DNA of 64,000 nucleotides. It comes from Tamlana sp038148895 (GTDB lineage: Bacteria > Bacteroidota > Bacteroidia > Flavobacteriales > Flavobacteriaceae). The notes under the pieces are model-generated. The model did no database searches. It was not told where the DNA came from and saw only the letters and a list, made by a program, of their open reading frames with translations. A program made the position numbers and the translations under genes. Positions 52,235 through 61,578 of this stretch are shown here, piece after piece. How positions within the stretch are numbered: the stretch's first letter is position 1; each line of letters starts with the position of its first letter. The DNA lies in NCBI GenBank assembly GCA_038148895.1, contig JBBVGQ010000004.1; one strand, given 5' to 3'.

Positions 52235-52395
52235 ATTAAAACAATCTTGAATAAAAGTTTATACAGAAATGATTTTTGTAACTTTAATGATAAGCCAATT
52301 GTTTCCCTCGACGGAAACCCCATTTAACTCATTGTAGCTTTTAAAAGGCTTCTCTGGGTACTACTTTTGAAGGTATATTCTAAAACATTCAAGCC

Positions 52396-52833
52396 ATGAA
52401 AAAACTCATCTACATTCTATTAATTTCAGCTTTCCTATTTAATTGTAATACAACAAAACAAACCGCTTCAAAAAAAGATGAACGGTTGGAAAATGTAAAG
52501 GAAAATGACACTGTTAAAATTGCCAATGAAGAACTGGAATATGAAATCATAATTATTGAACCAGGCTTCAATTTTTGGGTAGCCAGCAGAGCCAGACCCC
52601 GTGGGTTTTATTCACAACAATACCTAGAGAACAGAAACTTTCAATATGTTTTGGAATGGAACCAACGAGTGCTCCAACCGCAACAATACAACCCTCAGCT
52701 ATATGAAATGCAAATTAACTACCAACAGAATATTGACTATGGCTATGAAGTTAATTATTTGTTGTACAATTACTTTATCTATTTTCAAATGACCTACAAT
52801 CAGAGATTGGGGCCTTGGATGCCTAGAATTTAA
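52396..52833 (+). CDS. DUF6146 lipoprotein
   Basis: A 145-residue predicted lipoprotein (lipobox LFNC, Cys about 17). The family pattern of Bacteroidetes DUF6146 is visible: EYEIIIIEPGFNFWVASRARPRGFYSQ, then WNQRVLQPQQYNPQLYEM and INYQQNIDYGYEVNYLLYN with many aromatic residues. Function unknown. It is followed 27 nt later by the DUF6787 gene and probably shares its transcript. Confidence 0.8.
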   Translation: MKKLIYILLISAFLFNCNTTKQTASKKDERLENVKENDTVKIANEELEYEIIIIEPGFNFWVASRARPRGFYSQQYLENRNFQYVLEWNQRVLQPQQYNPQLYEMQINYQQNIDYGYEVNYLLYNYFIYFQMTYNQRLGPWMPRI

Positions 52834-52860
52834 ATCCGTTTTCATTATTTTTGCATCAAA

Positions 52861-53172
52861 TTGCAAATTTTGGAAAAATTAAAAACGCGTTGGGGCATTG
52901 AAAGTAATTGGCAAGTGGCACTTATATTCATTGTCTTTGCCATTACAGGCTCTACAGCATCTTACATCGGAAAACCCATTTTAAGCTTTCTGCATATTGA
53001 TACTGAAAGTTTTGGCACATTTGGCTATTGGACGATTAGAATCATACTTCTTTTTATTGTTTACCAGTTTATGCTCGTGTTTTTTGGGTGGCTATTTGGT
53101 CAATATAAGTTCTTTTGGAATTTTGAAAAAAAGATGCTCCGCAGAATTGGTTTTAAACGTTTTGTAGATTAG
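52861..53172 (+). CDS. DUF6787 membrane protein
   Basis: A 103-residue protein with two membrane helices (about 19-40 and 55-85), matching DUF6787: LKTRWGIESNWQVALIFIV, GSTASYIGKPIL and FGWLFGQYKFFWNFEKKMLRR. TTG 52861 is the only reasonable start. Its stop TAG is directly followed by the TTG start of the next gene, so they are co-translated. Function unknown. Confidence 0.78.
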   Translation: MQILEKLKTRWGIESNWQVALIFIVFAITGSTASYIGKPILSFLHIDTESFGTFGYWTIRIILLFIVYQFMLVFFGWLFGQYKFFWNFEKKMLRRIGFKRFVD

Positions 53173-53505
53173 TTGAACGACCTAAAAAAACATATCGTTT
53201 TTAGAGTTTTTACACTGCTTTTAGTGGCAGCTTTATTATTGCCGGCCTCAATAAAAATGGTGCACATTTTTCAGCATCATAATCATGAAGTTTGTAATGG
53301 CGATAGTACCACCCATCTACATAAAGTGGATTTAGATTGTGATTTTCAAAAGTTCCAAATCTATAATTACTTTACGTTTTCAGATTTACATTTTCAACTG
53401 TTTTCACCCACCGAAACCTCAGAAAAACAGGTATCATTTTATCAGTTTTTAAGTAAATACCAACGTTTACACTTTTCGCTTCGGGGGCCTCCCGTTTTAA
53501 TTTAA
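53173..53505 (+). CDS. small His-rich membrane or secreted protein
   Basis: A 110-residue protein whose TTG start abuts the stop of the DUF6787 gene. One membrane or signal segment (residues 10-28) is followed by a His- and Cys-containing stretch HIFQHHNHEVCNGDSTTHLHK (about 32-51). Metal binding is likely from this composition. The next gene, 54 nt away, is a TonB receptor that has its own His-rich loop, so both may serve uptake or sensing of zinc or copper. Not a named family to my knowledge. Confidence 0.75.
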   Translation: MNDLKKHIVFRVFTLLLVAALLLPASIKMVHIFQHHNHEVCNGDSTTHLHKVDLDCDFQKFQIYNYFTFSDLHFQLFSPTETSEKQVSFYQFLSKYQRLHFSLRGPPVLI

Positions 53506-53559
53506 TAAGCAATCAAGCTATATCAGCTTCACATATTATTAAATTAAATACATTTTTAA

Positions 53560-55797
53560 ATGAAATCATTTTTAAGCGCATTGCTGTTATTGGTAATCGC
53601 GAATCTATACAGTCAAAATAGTATTCAGGGCATCGTGACGGATGCCGAAACAAATGAACCATTGGAGTTCGCCAACATTTATATTTCCGACCTTGAAAAA
53701 GGAACGGTTACAAATGCCAAAGGAGCATTTTATATTGAAAACATTGCCCCAGGGAACCATAACATTGTGGTTTCTATTATGGGCTATGAAACCAAATCCT
53801 TTAAAATTACGGTACCAACAACCCAACAAATGTCCATTGCCTTAGAACCGTCGGCCATTGAAATGGAAAGCATTATCATTTCAACACCATTCCACAAATT
53901 ACAGAGCGAGAATGTGATGAAAGTAGAGCAAAAATCGGTTGACGATTTAAAGGCCAACGGAGCTGTTACCCTTTCGGACGGTATTACCAATATTGCAGGG
54001 GTGGAAAGTGTTTCCACGGGTTTGGGCATTGGCAAACCTGTTATTCGTGGACTCAGTTCTAACCGTGTTTTAGTTTATACACAGGGCGTTCGCCTAGAAA
54101 ACCAACAATTTGGTGACGAACATGGATTAGGCTTAAATTCCGCTGGTGTTGAGAGTGTTGAAGTCATAAAAGGTCCCGCCTCTTTGCTTTACGGTAGCGA
54201 CGCTCTTGGTGGAGTACTTTATTTAAATCCTGAGCGATTTGCACAAAATAATACTTCGTCAGGCGATATTAGTGGCAACTATTTTAGCAATACCCATGGT
54301 TTTAGTTCTAACGCAGGGTACAAAGCTTCTGAAGACAATTTTAAATTCCTGTTCCGTGGAAGTATTACCGAACACGCCGACTACAATACAAAACCTTACA
54401 GGGTGACCAACACGCGCTTTAAGGAAGAAGATTTTAAAGCCGGAATAGGCTATCAAAACAATAGTTTTAAAACAGAATTCCGTTACAACCTCAACCACTC
54501 AAAATTGGGCATTCCAGAAGAAATAGGTGAACAATCGTTGAGCAAAACACCCCTTCTGCCCTTTCAGGATATTACCAACCACGTGTTCAGTTCAAAATCC
54601 ACTTGGTTTTTAAACAAGTCCAAGTTGGATATCAATCTGGGTTACATTTACAACGACAGAAAGGAATTTGAGGAACACCATCATGAAGAGGACGGCCTGA
54701 TTGAACATCATGACGAAGAGCACGAAGAGGAAGAACACGAAGACGAACCTTTGGAAGCTGCCCTTCACATGAAATTAAAAACCGCCAATTACGACGTAAA
54801 ATACCACTTAACCGAATTGGGAAAATTTGAAACCATTGTAGGCGTTCAGGGCATGCACCAAGTAAATGGCAATTACGGCGAGGAGCAATTGATTCCTGAT
54901 GCCACCACAAACGACATTGGTCTATTGGCAACCTCGCACATCCATTTTGAAAAGGTTGATGTACAATTGGGCGCACGTTTTGATAATCGAGCGATTTTGG
55001 TTTTACATGGTATGGAGAGAAACTTCAACAGTTTTAACGGCGCTTTTGGTGTAAAAACAGATATGGCAAAAAACCTGACCTTAAGAATCAATCTGGCAAC
55101 GGGCTTTCGGGCACCCAATCTATCGGAACTCACTTCCGATGGAACGCACGAAGGTACCAACCGTTACGAAATTGGTAATGCTGAGCTTAAAAGCGAACAA
55201 AACTTTCAAACCGATGTGGCTTTAGAACTCAAAAACGAGCATATCGAATTGTTTGCCAACGGCTTTTACAATACCATAAACAACTACATTTTTCTGTCGC
55301 CAAACGGTGATTTTGTAAACGAAGACCCCGTATTTTTATATGTACAGGACGATGCCCATCTGTATGGGGGTGAAATTGGTTTCCATTTGCACCCACACCC
55401 GTTGGATTGGTTGCATTTTGAAAGCAGTTTTGAAACCGTTACCGGAATGCAACAAAACGATACCTATTTGCCTTTAATCCCTGCCAATAGTTTAAGCAAT
55501 GTGGTACGCATGGAATTTGAAAAACCATGGGTTAAAAAAGGTTATGCCTTTGTAAAATTGCGTAGTACTTTTAAACAAACCAAGGTAAGCACATTTGAAA
55601 CGGCCACAGATGGCTATAATTTGTTAAGCGCTGGATTAGGCGGTAGCTTTACATTGTTTAACAAAGAACTTTCTGTTGCCATTTCAGGAAACAATTTAAC
55701 CGATAAAACCTATATAAACCACCTATCTCGATTAAAGCCCGACGGCATTTTTAATATGGGTAGAAACTTTATGTTTGGGGTAAATTATAAGTTGTAA
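53560..55797 (+). CDS. TonB-dependent receptor with His/acidic-rich loop (metal type)
   Basis: A 745-residue outer-membrane transporter. Signal peptide, CarboxypepD-reg-like domain (about 20-95), TonB plug (about 110-220; GKPVIRGLSSNRVLVYTQGV) and barrel. An external loop at about residues 371-400 is rich in His and acidic residues (EEHHHEEDG, then EHHDEEHEEEEHEDE), as in ZnuD-like zinc receptors. FHLHPHPLDWLHFE adds more. The barrel ends FMFGVNYKL with the usual terminal hydrophobic. Zinc or another transition metal is the likely cargo; a small His-rich protein is just upstream. Confidence 0.88.
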   Translation: MKSFLSALLLLVIANLYSQNSIQGIVTDAETNEPLEFANIYISDLEKGTVTNAKGAFYIENIAPGNHNIVVSIMGYETKSFKITVPTTQQMSIALEPSAIEMESIIISTPFHKLQSENVMKVEQKSVDDLKANGAVTLSDGITNIAGVESVSTGLGIGKPVIRGLSSNRVLVYTQGVRLENQQFGDEHGLGLNSAGVESVEVIKGPASLLYGSDALGGVLYLNPERFAQNNTSSGDISGNYFSNTHGFSSNAGYKASEDNFKFLFRGSITEHADYNTKPYRVTNTRFKEEDFKAGIGYQNNSFKTEFRYNLNHSKLGIPEEIGEQSLSKTPLLPFQDITNHVFSSKSTWFLNKSKLDINLGYIYNDRKEFEEHHHEEDGLIEHHDEEHEEEEHEDEPLEAALHMKLKTANYDVKYHLTELGKFETIVGVQGMHQVNGNYGEEQLIPDATTNDIGLLATSHIHFEKVDVQLGARFDNRAILVLHGMERNFNSFNGAFGVKTDMAKNLTLRINLATGFRAPNLSELTSDGTHEGTNRYEIGNAELKSEQNFQTDVALELKNEHIELFANGFYNTINNYIFLSPNGDFVNEDPVFLYVQDDAHLYGGEIGFHLHPHPLDWLHFESSFETVTGMQQNDTYLPLIPANSLSNVVRMEFEKPWVKKGYAFVKLRSTFKQTKVSTFETATDGYNLLSAGLGGSFTLFNKELSVAISGNNLTDKTYINHLSRLKPDGIFNMGRNFMFGVNYKL

Positions 55798-55807
55798 AGT
55801 TATATTT

Positions 55808-55966
55808 AAAATGAGGGTGTCTAAAAAATAACGTCATTGCGAGGAGCAGAGCGAGGAAGCAATCTTTTAAATTTAAACTCCTATTTAACAGATTACTTCA
55901 CCACGCCAAAAAGCGTGATTTGTAATGACGGAATATTAAAATCATTTAAACACCCTCATTTTTTCT
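55808..55966 (+). terminator. terminator stem with a REP-like element in its loop
   Basis: AAAATGAGGGTGT (55808-55820) and ACACCCTCATTTT (55950-55962) form a perfect 13-bp inverted repeat just after the TonB receptor stop, followed by more T. Between the arms lies the element 55832-55930. The shape fits a terminator hairpin split by an inserted palindrome. Confidence 0.6.
55832..55930. repeat. REP-like foldback element
   Basis: Starts CGTCATTGCGAGG and ends TGTAATGACG, with inverted ends (CGTCATT / AATGACG) and an internal pair (GAAGCAATC / GATTACTTC). This CGTCATTGCGAGGAGC... pattern is a widespread bacterial intergenic palindrome. A CGCAATGACG decamer, the reverse complement of its end, also occurs near 36996-37005. 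Confidence 0.65.
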
Positions 55967-55980
55967 TTGAAAGAAAAAAC

Positions 55981-56011
55981 TTGACTTTGTAAAAATTTTC
56001 AGCTAAATTCG
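55981..56011 (+). promoter_or_regulatory. putative promoter, third member of the TTGACTTT group
   Basis: TTG at 55981 and TAAATTCG at 56004 are 20 nt apart. The block resembles those at 3004-3034 and 5833-5862. It precedes the gene at 56060. Confidence 0.5.
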
Positions 56012-56059
56012 TTTATCTCTATTGAACATTTCTTCGATATTAAAACTGCATAAATTAAC

Positions 56060-56680
56060 ATGAAATACACCATTCTTATATTATTGATTTGTTCAAAACT
56101 AACTGCACAATCAATTACAAAATATTTCGATTTAAATGGTAAAGAAATAACTTCAGAAAAATTCAACGAAAACCGAGTTACAAAAAAAACAGTTTATGGT
56201 TATCACATTACTGATACGATTTCGGAATATAGAATTGTCAATCGCTCAGAACTGGGAAAATTAGACAAACAAACTTTTGACACATTAAAGTCAATGACAA
56301 AACCGTCCGAGCAAAAAGAATTTTGGATATATATTTTTTATCCAGGGGTTGACCGTTGTAATAAAATCGGAAGGAAATCTACTTGGAATATTTTCCAAGA
56401 TGATTTTGAACTGGAATTGAATAAAATTGGGACTTACGAAATCCAATGGTTAGCAAAAACTCAGGATAATAATTTAAGAGATTACACGAATAGCAAGACC
56501 AGCTGGAAAATCGATCCTGCACATTTTTTTGAAAGCACATTCTTCAATTTACACTACCCATGTTTTAGCTCAGTTATAGTAGATAAAGAAGGCAACTATG
56601 TCATCAACAAAGCTGAGTTTGGAAAAAACCAAGTTTGGGATGCCGTAAAAAAACTTAAGAAGTTAAAAAGGAACAATTAA
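56060..56680 (+). CDS. secreted hypothetical protein
   Basis: A 206-residue protein with a signal peptide (MKYTILILLICSKLTAQS). The N-terminal part (SITKYFDLNGKEITSEKFNEN) resembles the antitoxin/MORN-like phrase found in many small Bacteroidetes secreted proteins, and FWIYIFYPGVDRCNKIG suggests a thioredoxin-like strand, but no known domain can be claimed. The gene sits between a repeat-rich terminator region and guaB. Its promoter region resembles those of two regulators. Function unknown. Confidence 0.65.
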   Translation: MKYTILILLICSKLTAQSITKYFDLNGKEITSEKFNENRVTKKTVYGYHITDTISEYRIVNRSELGKLDKQTFDTLKSMTKPSEQKEFWIYIFYPGVDRCNKIGRKSTWNIFQDDFELELNKIGTYEIQWLAKTQDNNLRDYTNSKTSWKIDPAHFFESTFFNLHYPCFSSVIVDKEGNYVINKAEFGKNQVWDAVKKLKKLKRNN

Positions 56681-56704
56681 CTCTACTTAATAAATTTTAA
56701 AAAA

Positions 56705-58177
56705 CTACCTCGAATAATTAGGGGACTCGTTGGTAATGGCAACATCGTGTGGGTGGCTTTCGTTAATACCGCTAGCCGTAATTTTCACAAATTGCCCAGT
56801 TTCCTTTAAGGTTTCAATGTCTTTGGCGCCACAATAGCCCATACCGGCACGTAAACCGCCAATAAATTGGTGTATGCTTTCGTATAGTTCACCTTTATAA
56901 GGCACGCGACCCACAATACCTTCAGGCACCAGTTTTTTAATATCGTCTTCCACATCTTGGAAATAGCGGTCTTTACTGCCTTCTTTCATGGCCTCAACAG
57001 AGCCCATACCGCGATAAGATTTGAATTTTCTGCCTTCGTAAATAATGGTTTCCCCTGGAGATTCTTTGGTTCCTGCCAATAATGAGCCTAACATAACCGT
57101 ATCGGCACCAGCAGCAATAGCTTTAGGGATATCACCCGTATAACGGATACCGCCATCGGCAATTACCGGAACACCCGAACCTTTTATGGCTGCTGAAACT
57201 TCCAATACCGCGGAAAACTGAGGAAAACCTACACCCGCAACCACACGCGTAGTACAAATAGAACCTGGACCTATACCTACTTTTACGGCATCGGCACCAG
57301 CTTCAACCAAATATTTGGCGGCTGCCCCAGTAGCAATATTACCAACAATAACATCCAACTCCGGGAATTTGGCTTTTACTTCTTTTAAAACGCTTACCAC
57401 ACCTTTGGTATGCCCATGTGCGGTATCAATAACCACGGCATCAACACCTGCATTTACCAATGCTTCAGCACGCACAACGGCATCGGCAGTTACGCCCAAC
57501 GCAGCCGCAACACGTAAACGTCCGTATTTATCTTTATTGGCATTTGGTTTTTGGGTAACCTTGGTAATATCTCTAAACGTAATTAATCCTGATAATTTAT
57601 AATCTTCATCAACAATCAATAACTTTTCAATTTTATTTTCTTGTAGGATGATTTCGGCATCACGTAACGAGGTTCCTATAGGTGCCGTAACCAGGTTTTC
57701 ACCTGTCATCACCTCAACAATTGGTTTTTTGTTATCGTGCTCAAAACGTAAATCGCGGTTGGTAACAATACCTTTTAATGTTCCGTTGTTATCCACAATA
57801 GGAATTCCCCCAATACTGTGTTCTGCCATAGACGCTTTCGCATCACGAACGGTTGCCTTCATCGGCAAAGTAACTGGGTCGATGATCATACCACTTTCAG
57901 CACGTTTTACACGTCTTACCTTTAGTGCCTGCTGTTCAATGGTCATGTTTTTGTGCAACACCCCAATACCACCTTCTTGCGCCATCGCAATGGCCATTCT
58001 ACTTTCGGTAACCGTATCCATAGCTGCTGAAATAATCGGTACATTAATGGTAATATTTCGCGTTAATTTGGATTGGATATTGACTTCGCGCGGGAGAACT
58101 TCAGAAAATGCTGGAACTAAAAGAACGTCGTCATAAGTTAAACCTTCGCCGACAATTTTGTTTTGATGTGCAGTCAT
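56705..58177 (-). CDS. guaB: IMP dehydrogenase
   Basis: Oxidises IMP to XMP, the rate-limiting step before GuaA. 490 residues. A CBS-domain pair (about 95-215; KATVRDAKASMAEHSIGGIP and LRDAEIILQENKIEKLLIV) interrupts the barrel. The catalytic Cys is in GPGSICTTRVVAGVG (about 307), and the K+ loop and flap regions follow (GMGSVEAMKEGSKDRYF). A TATATTTG -7 box at 58211-58204 and a leader palindrome (58181-58200) lie upstream. guaA is 45 kb away in this window. Confidence 0.97.
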   Translation of the reverse strand: MTAHQNKIVGEGLTYDDVLLVPAFSEVLPREVNIQSKLTRNITINVPIISAAMDTVTESRMAIAMAQEGGIGVLHKNMTIEQQALKVRRVKRAESGMIIDPVTLPMKATVRDAKASMAEHSIGGIPIVDNNGTLKGIVTNRDLRFEHDNKKPIVEVMTGENLVTAPIGTSLRDAEIILQENKIEKLLIVDEDYKLSGLITFRDITKVTQKPNANKDKYGRLRVAAALGVTADAVVRAEALVNAGVDAVVIDTAHGHTKGVVSVLKEVKAKFPELDVIVGNIATGAAAKYLVEAGADAVKVGIGPGSICTTRVVAGVGFPQFSAVLEVSAAIKGSGVPVIADGGIRYTGDIPKAIAAGADTVMLGSLLAGTKESPGETIIYEGRKFKSYRGMGSVEAMKEGSKDRYFQDVEDDIKKLVPEGIVGRVPYKGELYESIHQFIGGLRAGMGYCGAKDIETLKETGQFVKITASGINESHPHDVAITNESPNYSR

Positions 58178-58180
58178 GAT

Positions 58181-58211
58181 GCAATTACGATTATAATTGC
58201 GTGCAAATATA
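58181..58211 (-). promoter_or_regulatory. -7 box and palindromic leader of guaB
   Basis: TATATTTG (minus, 58211-58204) matches the -7 consensus. Between it and the ATG, GCAATTA and TAATTGC (58181-58187, 58194-58200) are perfect 7-bp inverted repeats spaced by 6 nt, so the short leader can fold or bind a regulator. Confidence 0.55.
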
Positions 58212-58251
58212 CAATATTATATCAATTTAATGGCTAATTTTTCATCTTCAT

Positions 58252-61011
58252 CTAACGAGGTCTGCCACGGAAACCTCCACGGCCTCCTCCTCTAAAGTCC
58301 CTGCGCCCATCCATCATATTTTGGCCTGCAAATTTGCCAAATTTGTATACAAAAGTGACCATAAAATATTGCTCTAAAATCATGTTTTCCACATCACGAA
58401 TGGAAGTTTCGGTTACCGAACGATTAAAGCCATTGTTTTTGCCAAGAATATCATACCCCACCAAAGTTAGCGTTGCTTTCTTTTCAAACATGGTCATGCC
58501 CAAACCAGCGTTCCAAAATATGGCGGCTCCATCAAAATCGTCGCCCACCCTACTGTTATAGCGATAGGATAATTTATTGGTGAAAAAGGCATCCTTTAGG
58601 AAAAATACCGAGGATTCAAGTCTTAAATTTTGAACAAAAAAGTCGTTATCATTAAAGGCATCTGTATTATACGTGGTATTTGTTAAACCGTAACTGTACG
58701 ATGAACTAATCTCTATTTTTTTGTCATATGAATAGCTAAACGACAATGAAGGCCTTAGTGTATTGGTTTTTGCCGTAAACTTTATGGCATTTTGAATAGA
58801 TCTGATATTTCTATAATCACCATTCATCCTTAAGCTAATGTTGTAATTGGTTTTCTTGTTTAAAAACGATTTTGAAATCCCTGCATTACCCGAAAAAGTA
58901 TAATCACCATTAATATTCTCAAAAGTAGTATAGCGGATTAAATCGGTGTCTGTAATGGTGGAATTGATGATTTTGTCGTTGACAAAAGTAGCTTCTGCGC
59001 CAGCACTTAAACTTATTTTGTTAGCGGCCAGATTATTTTGGTAACCAAAATCAATATTATGGCTCACACCAGGTTTTAAGTCTGGATTTCCTGTAACTAT
59101 ATTGGTAATATTGCTAACATTGGCGATAGGCTGCAATTGGTTGACGTTGGGCAAATCAACATTTTGTCTGTAGTCCAAAGAAATATTTTTATAGCCTTTT
59201 TCGTCGCGATAGCGGATTCTACCATTGTAGGTTAAATATTGAAAATCGTTTTTAAAATTTCGGGCTTCAATAATGTTATCGGTATATTTTCTGAATGTAT
59301 TGGTATGAGTGGCACCAATTTCAAAACGAAAATCATTATGGTCGTAGCGCAATCTCAGAGACGGACTTACTGTAGTAGAAACGTATCGGCTATCAATACT
59401 TATTTGGTCATTAAAGCTATCATATTCCTGGGTGTCTTCATTGAAATCGTAAATACTTTTTTCATCAACTTGCGTATTCACCGTGGCATTATAGCCAGGA
59501 ATTATTCTAAAATCCGGCAATATTTCTTTGCTCCATCGACCATAAAAACCAATTCGTGAGCCCGAATTATTGGTGGTTGAAACCTGATCTTGAATGATGT
59601 CTTCGGCACTGCTTTCCAATTCATTTCTGGAATAGTTAGAGCCCTCACTATCTTGCTTATCAAAATTGGTATTAAATCCTATGACCAAAAAATCGCGTCG
59701 TCCACCTAACCGCGAAGCCACATTAAAATCGTTATTAATGGAATAATTGGAGCTTGAAGAACTATTAGTTGAAAAATACTTGCTTACCAAATCACCGTTT
59801 TCATATTCTGAAATCCTATCGGTAGTAGAAAATGCATCATTATTGGACGCATTAAATCTGGTATTATTGGATACCCGAACTTGTTTTCTAGAGGCTTCAT
59901 TTTTTGGTTTAATGAGAAACCTCAGCTCTGAGCCTGCATTATGGCTATCGGAGTCGTTGTAGCTGCTACTATTGGAATTGGTGATATAGTTGAAATCGGG
60001 TAAAAAGTTTTCTGAATAGCTTTTCTGTGCCCTATCCGTATTTTGAGCACTGTAACGGTAATCAGCATTTATACGGGTTTCATTCCATTTTCCTTTGGCA
60101 AAATTGGCACCTATAAAATCAGATTCAATATAGCCCGTACTGGAAGTTGCATCGGGCAACGAATTAAAACCGCGGGTCATATTGATGTTGTTTGTTCCCA
60201 TAATAACGCCTAACTGTTTGCCCTCAATGAGCTGAAATAAATTGGCGTTGGCCTGATATTTTTCATCGGTACCGTAACCCACATTAACATCACCAAAATA
60301 AGCCCTATTTTTACCCTTCTTAATTTTTAAGTTGATTTCCTTGGTGCCAGAATCTGATTCTTCACCAGTAAACTTTTGGGTGTCGGTTTTATAATCTGTT
60401 ACTTGAACTTTGCTAACGGCATTACTCGGAATGTTCTTTAGTGCCACATCGCCTCTTCTGTCTCCAAAAAACTCCATACCGTCAACGTTTATTGCTTCAA
60501 CCTCAATACCATTGTACGTTATGCCGCCATCCATGTCTATTTCAACGCCAGGCAATTTTCTTAGTAAATCTTCAACCATATCATTGGGCATGGTTTTAAA
60601 ACTATCGGCATTATATTCTATCGTATCCTTTTTAATGACCACCGGAGGTGCTTTACCAACTACTGAAATTTCATTTAATTCCTCAACCTGATTTTCCAAA
60701 GTAATCACACCCAAATTTAATTGGTCGCCATTGGGCACATCAATCTCTTTTGTATAAGGCTTATAGCCTAAATAAGCAATGTTGAAAATGGCTTTTTTAT
60801 CCTCCTCTGCATTGACTTGAAGTGAAAACTCACCCTTTTTATTGGTGATGCCGTAAGACATCGGCACACTATCTGAAATACTTTGGAGGTAAACTGTAGC
60901 ACCTTCCAAAGACGTGGAATCTTGGTCTTTAACAATGCCATCCAAAGAAAATTTTTGGGCAAATAAAGTTGAAGAAATCAATAAAAACGAAATGTACAGT
61001 AACTTTTTCAA
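58252..61011 (-). CDS. TonB-receptor-like outer-membrane beta-barrel protein
   Basis: A 919-residue outer-membrane protein. The signal peptide is followed by a CarboxypepD-reg-like domain (about 22-105, DGIVKDQDSTSLEGATVYLQ), a plug-like region (VVIKKDTIEYNADSFKTMPND, PGVEIDMDGGITYNG) and a long barrel. This matches the OMP_b-brl_3 group common in Bacteroidetes, which often lacks a full TonB box. The C-terminus after the last strand is an RGG-type tail (MDGRRDFRGGGRGGFRGRPR), unusual for a barrel, whose last residue is normally aromatic. Substrate unknown; such proteins are often linked to polysaccharide or metal transport. Confidence 0.8.
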   Translation of the reverse strand: MKKLLYISFLLISSTLFAQKFSLDGIVKDQDSTSLEGATVYLQSISDSVPMSYGITNKKGEFSLQVNAEEDKKAIFNIAYLGYKPYTKEIDVPNGDQLNLGVITLENQVEELNEISVVGKAPPVVIKKDTIEYNADSFKTMPNDMVEDLLRKLPGVEIDMDGGITYNGIEVEAINVDGMEFFGDRRGDVALKNIPSNAVSKVQVTDYKTDTQKFTGEESDSGTKEINLKIKKGKNRAYFGDVNVGYGTDEKYQANANLFQLIEGKQLGVIMGTNNINMTRGFNSLPDATSSTGYIESDFIGANFAKGKWNETRINADYRYSAQNTDRAQKSYSENFLPDFNYITNSNSSSYNDSDSHNAGSELRFLIKPKNEASRKQVRVSNNTRFNASNNDAFSTTDRISEYENGDLVSKYFSTNSSSSSNYSINNDFNVASRLGGRRDFLVIGFNTNFDKQDSEGSNYSRNELESSAEDIIQDQVSTTNNSGSRIGFYGRWSKEILPDFRIIPGYNATVNTQVDEKSIYDFNEDTQEYDSFNDQISIDSRYVSTTVSPSLRLRYDHNDFRFEIGATHTNTFRKYTDNIIEARNFKNDFQYLTYNGRIRYRDEKGYKNISLDYRQNVDLPNVNQLQPIANVSNITNIVTGNPDLKPGVSHNIDFGYQNNLAANKISLSAGAEATFVNDKIINSTITDTDLIRYTTFENINGDYTFSGNAGISKSFLNKKTNYNISLRMNGDYRNIRSIQNAIKFTAKTNTLRPSLSFSYSYDKKIEISSSYSYGLTNTTYNTDAFNDNDFFVQNLRLESSVFFLKDAFFTNKLSYRYNSRVGDDFDGAAIFWNAGLGMTMFEKKATLTLVGYDILGKNNGFNRSVTETSIRDVENMILEQYFMVTFVYKFGKFAGQNMMDGRRDFRGGGRGGFRGRPR

Positions 61012-61089
61012 GAGTGGCTATTTGGTTAATCTGTACTATAGACTAAATCAAATACCAATAGTTTAATAACAAACTGTTAAAATGGAGAA

Positions 61090-61578
61090 TTATTTCTTTT
61101 GGAGCAGTTGCCAAAGGATGACGACCACGGCAAGTGAAAATGTAAGTGTCATCAAAACCCCGGAAAGCATAACAATATACTTCATCCAAAGCATGCCTTT
61201 CCAGAGCAAATATAGCCCGCCAAAAGTGAAGACTACTGAGAAAAATGGTTCTACAATTAAAAATAACTTAAACTTTTTTGGAAGCTTTGTTAAGGAAACA
61301 ATCAAACCCAACAAGAAGAAAATTATGGACATGGACAGCATGTGATTATGCACCAAAGTGAGCATTTCTTGGTCGCTCTTTTTAAAGCGCATGACTTCAG
61401 CTTGCTCATCATCTTCATTTCCCAAATACTGTTCTTCAATGCCATTTGGGTTTGCGGATGATGTTTCTTCTACAAATAATAACCCGGTGAAAAATCCAAG
61501 GCTCAATACAATAATAAATGCACCGATCAATAATTTAATCTCTTTTGGAAGCGTAAATATCAATCCGTTTAGTTGCAT
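61090..61578 (-). CDS. four-helix membrane protein after the FMN-binding gene
   Basis: A 162-residue protein with a membrane helix at about 15-35, a periplasmic stretch rich in acidic residues (YLGNEDDEQAEVMRF), and three more helices (about 75-95, 103-122, 133-157). The second helix starts with LTLVHNHMLSMSIIFF, two histidines that might bind haem or a metal. Its ATG follows directly on the TAA of the FMN-binding gene (TAAATG), so the two are translated together. This suggests a joint electron-transfer role; the family is not known to me. Confidence 0.7.
   Translation of the reverse strand: MQLNGLIFTLPKEIKLLIGAFIIVLSLGFFTGLLFVEETSSANPNGIEEQYLGNEDDEQAEVMRFKKSDQEMLTLVHNHMLSMSIIFFLLGLIVSLTKLPKKFKLFLIVEPFFSVVFTFGGLYLLWKGMLWMKYIVMLSGVLMTLTFSLAVVVILWQLLQKK

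Noticed and set aside
52290..52395. Possible small RNA or tRNA before the DUF6146 gene
   Set aside because: No cloverleaf, anticodon arm or T-loop signature could be found; only AT-rich leader sequence.
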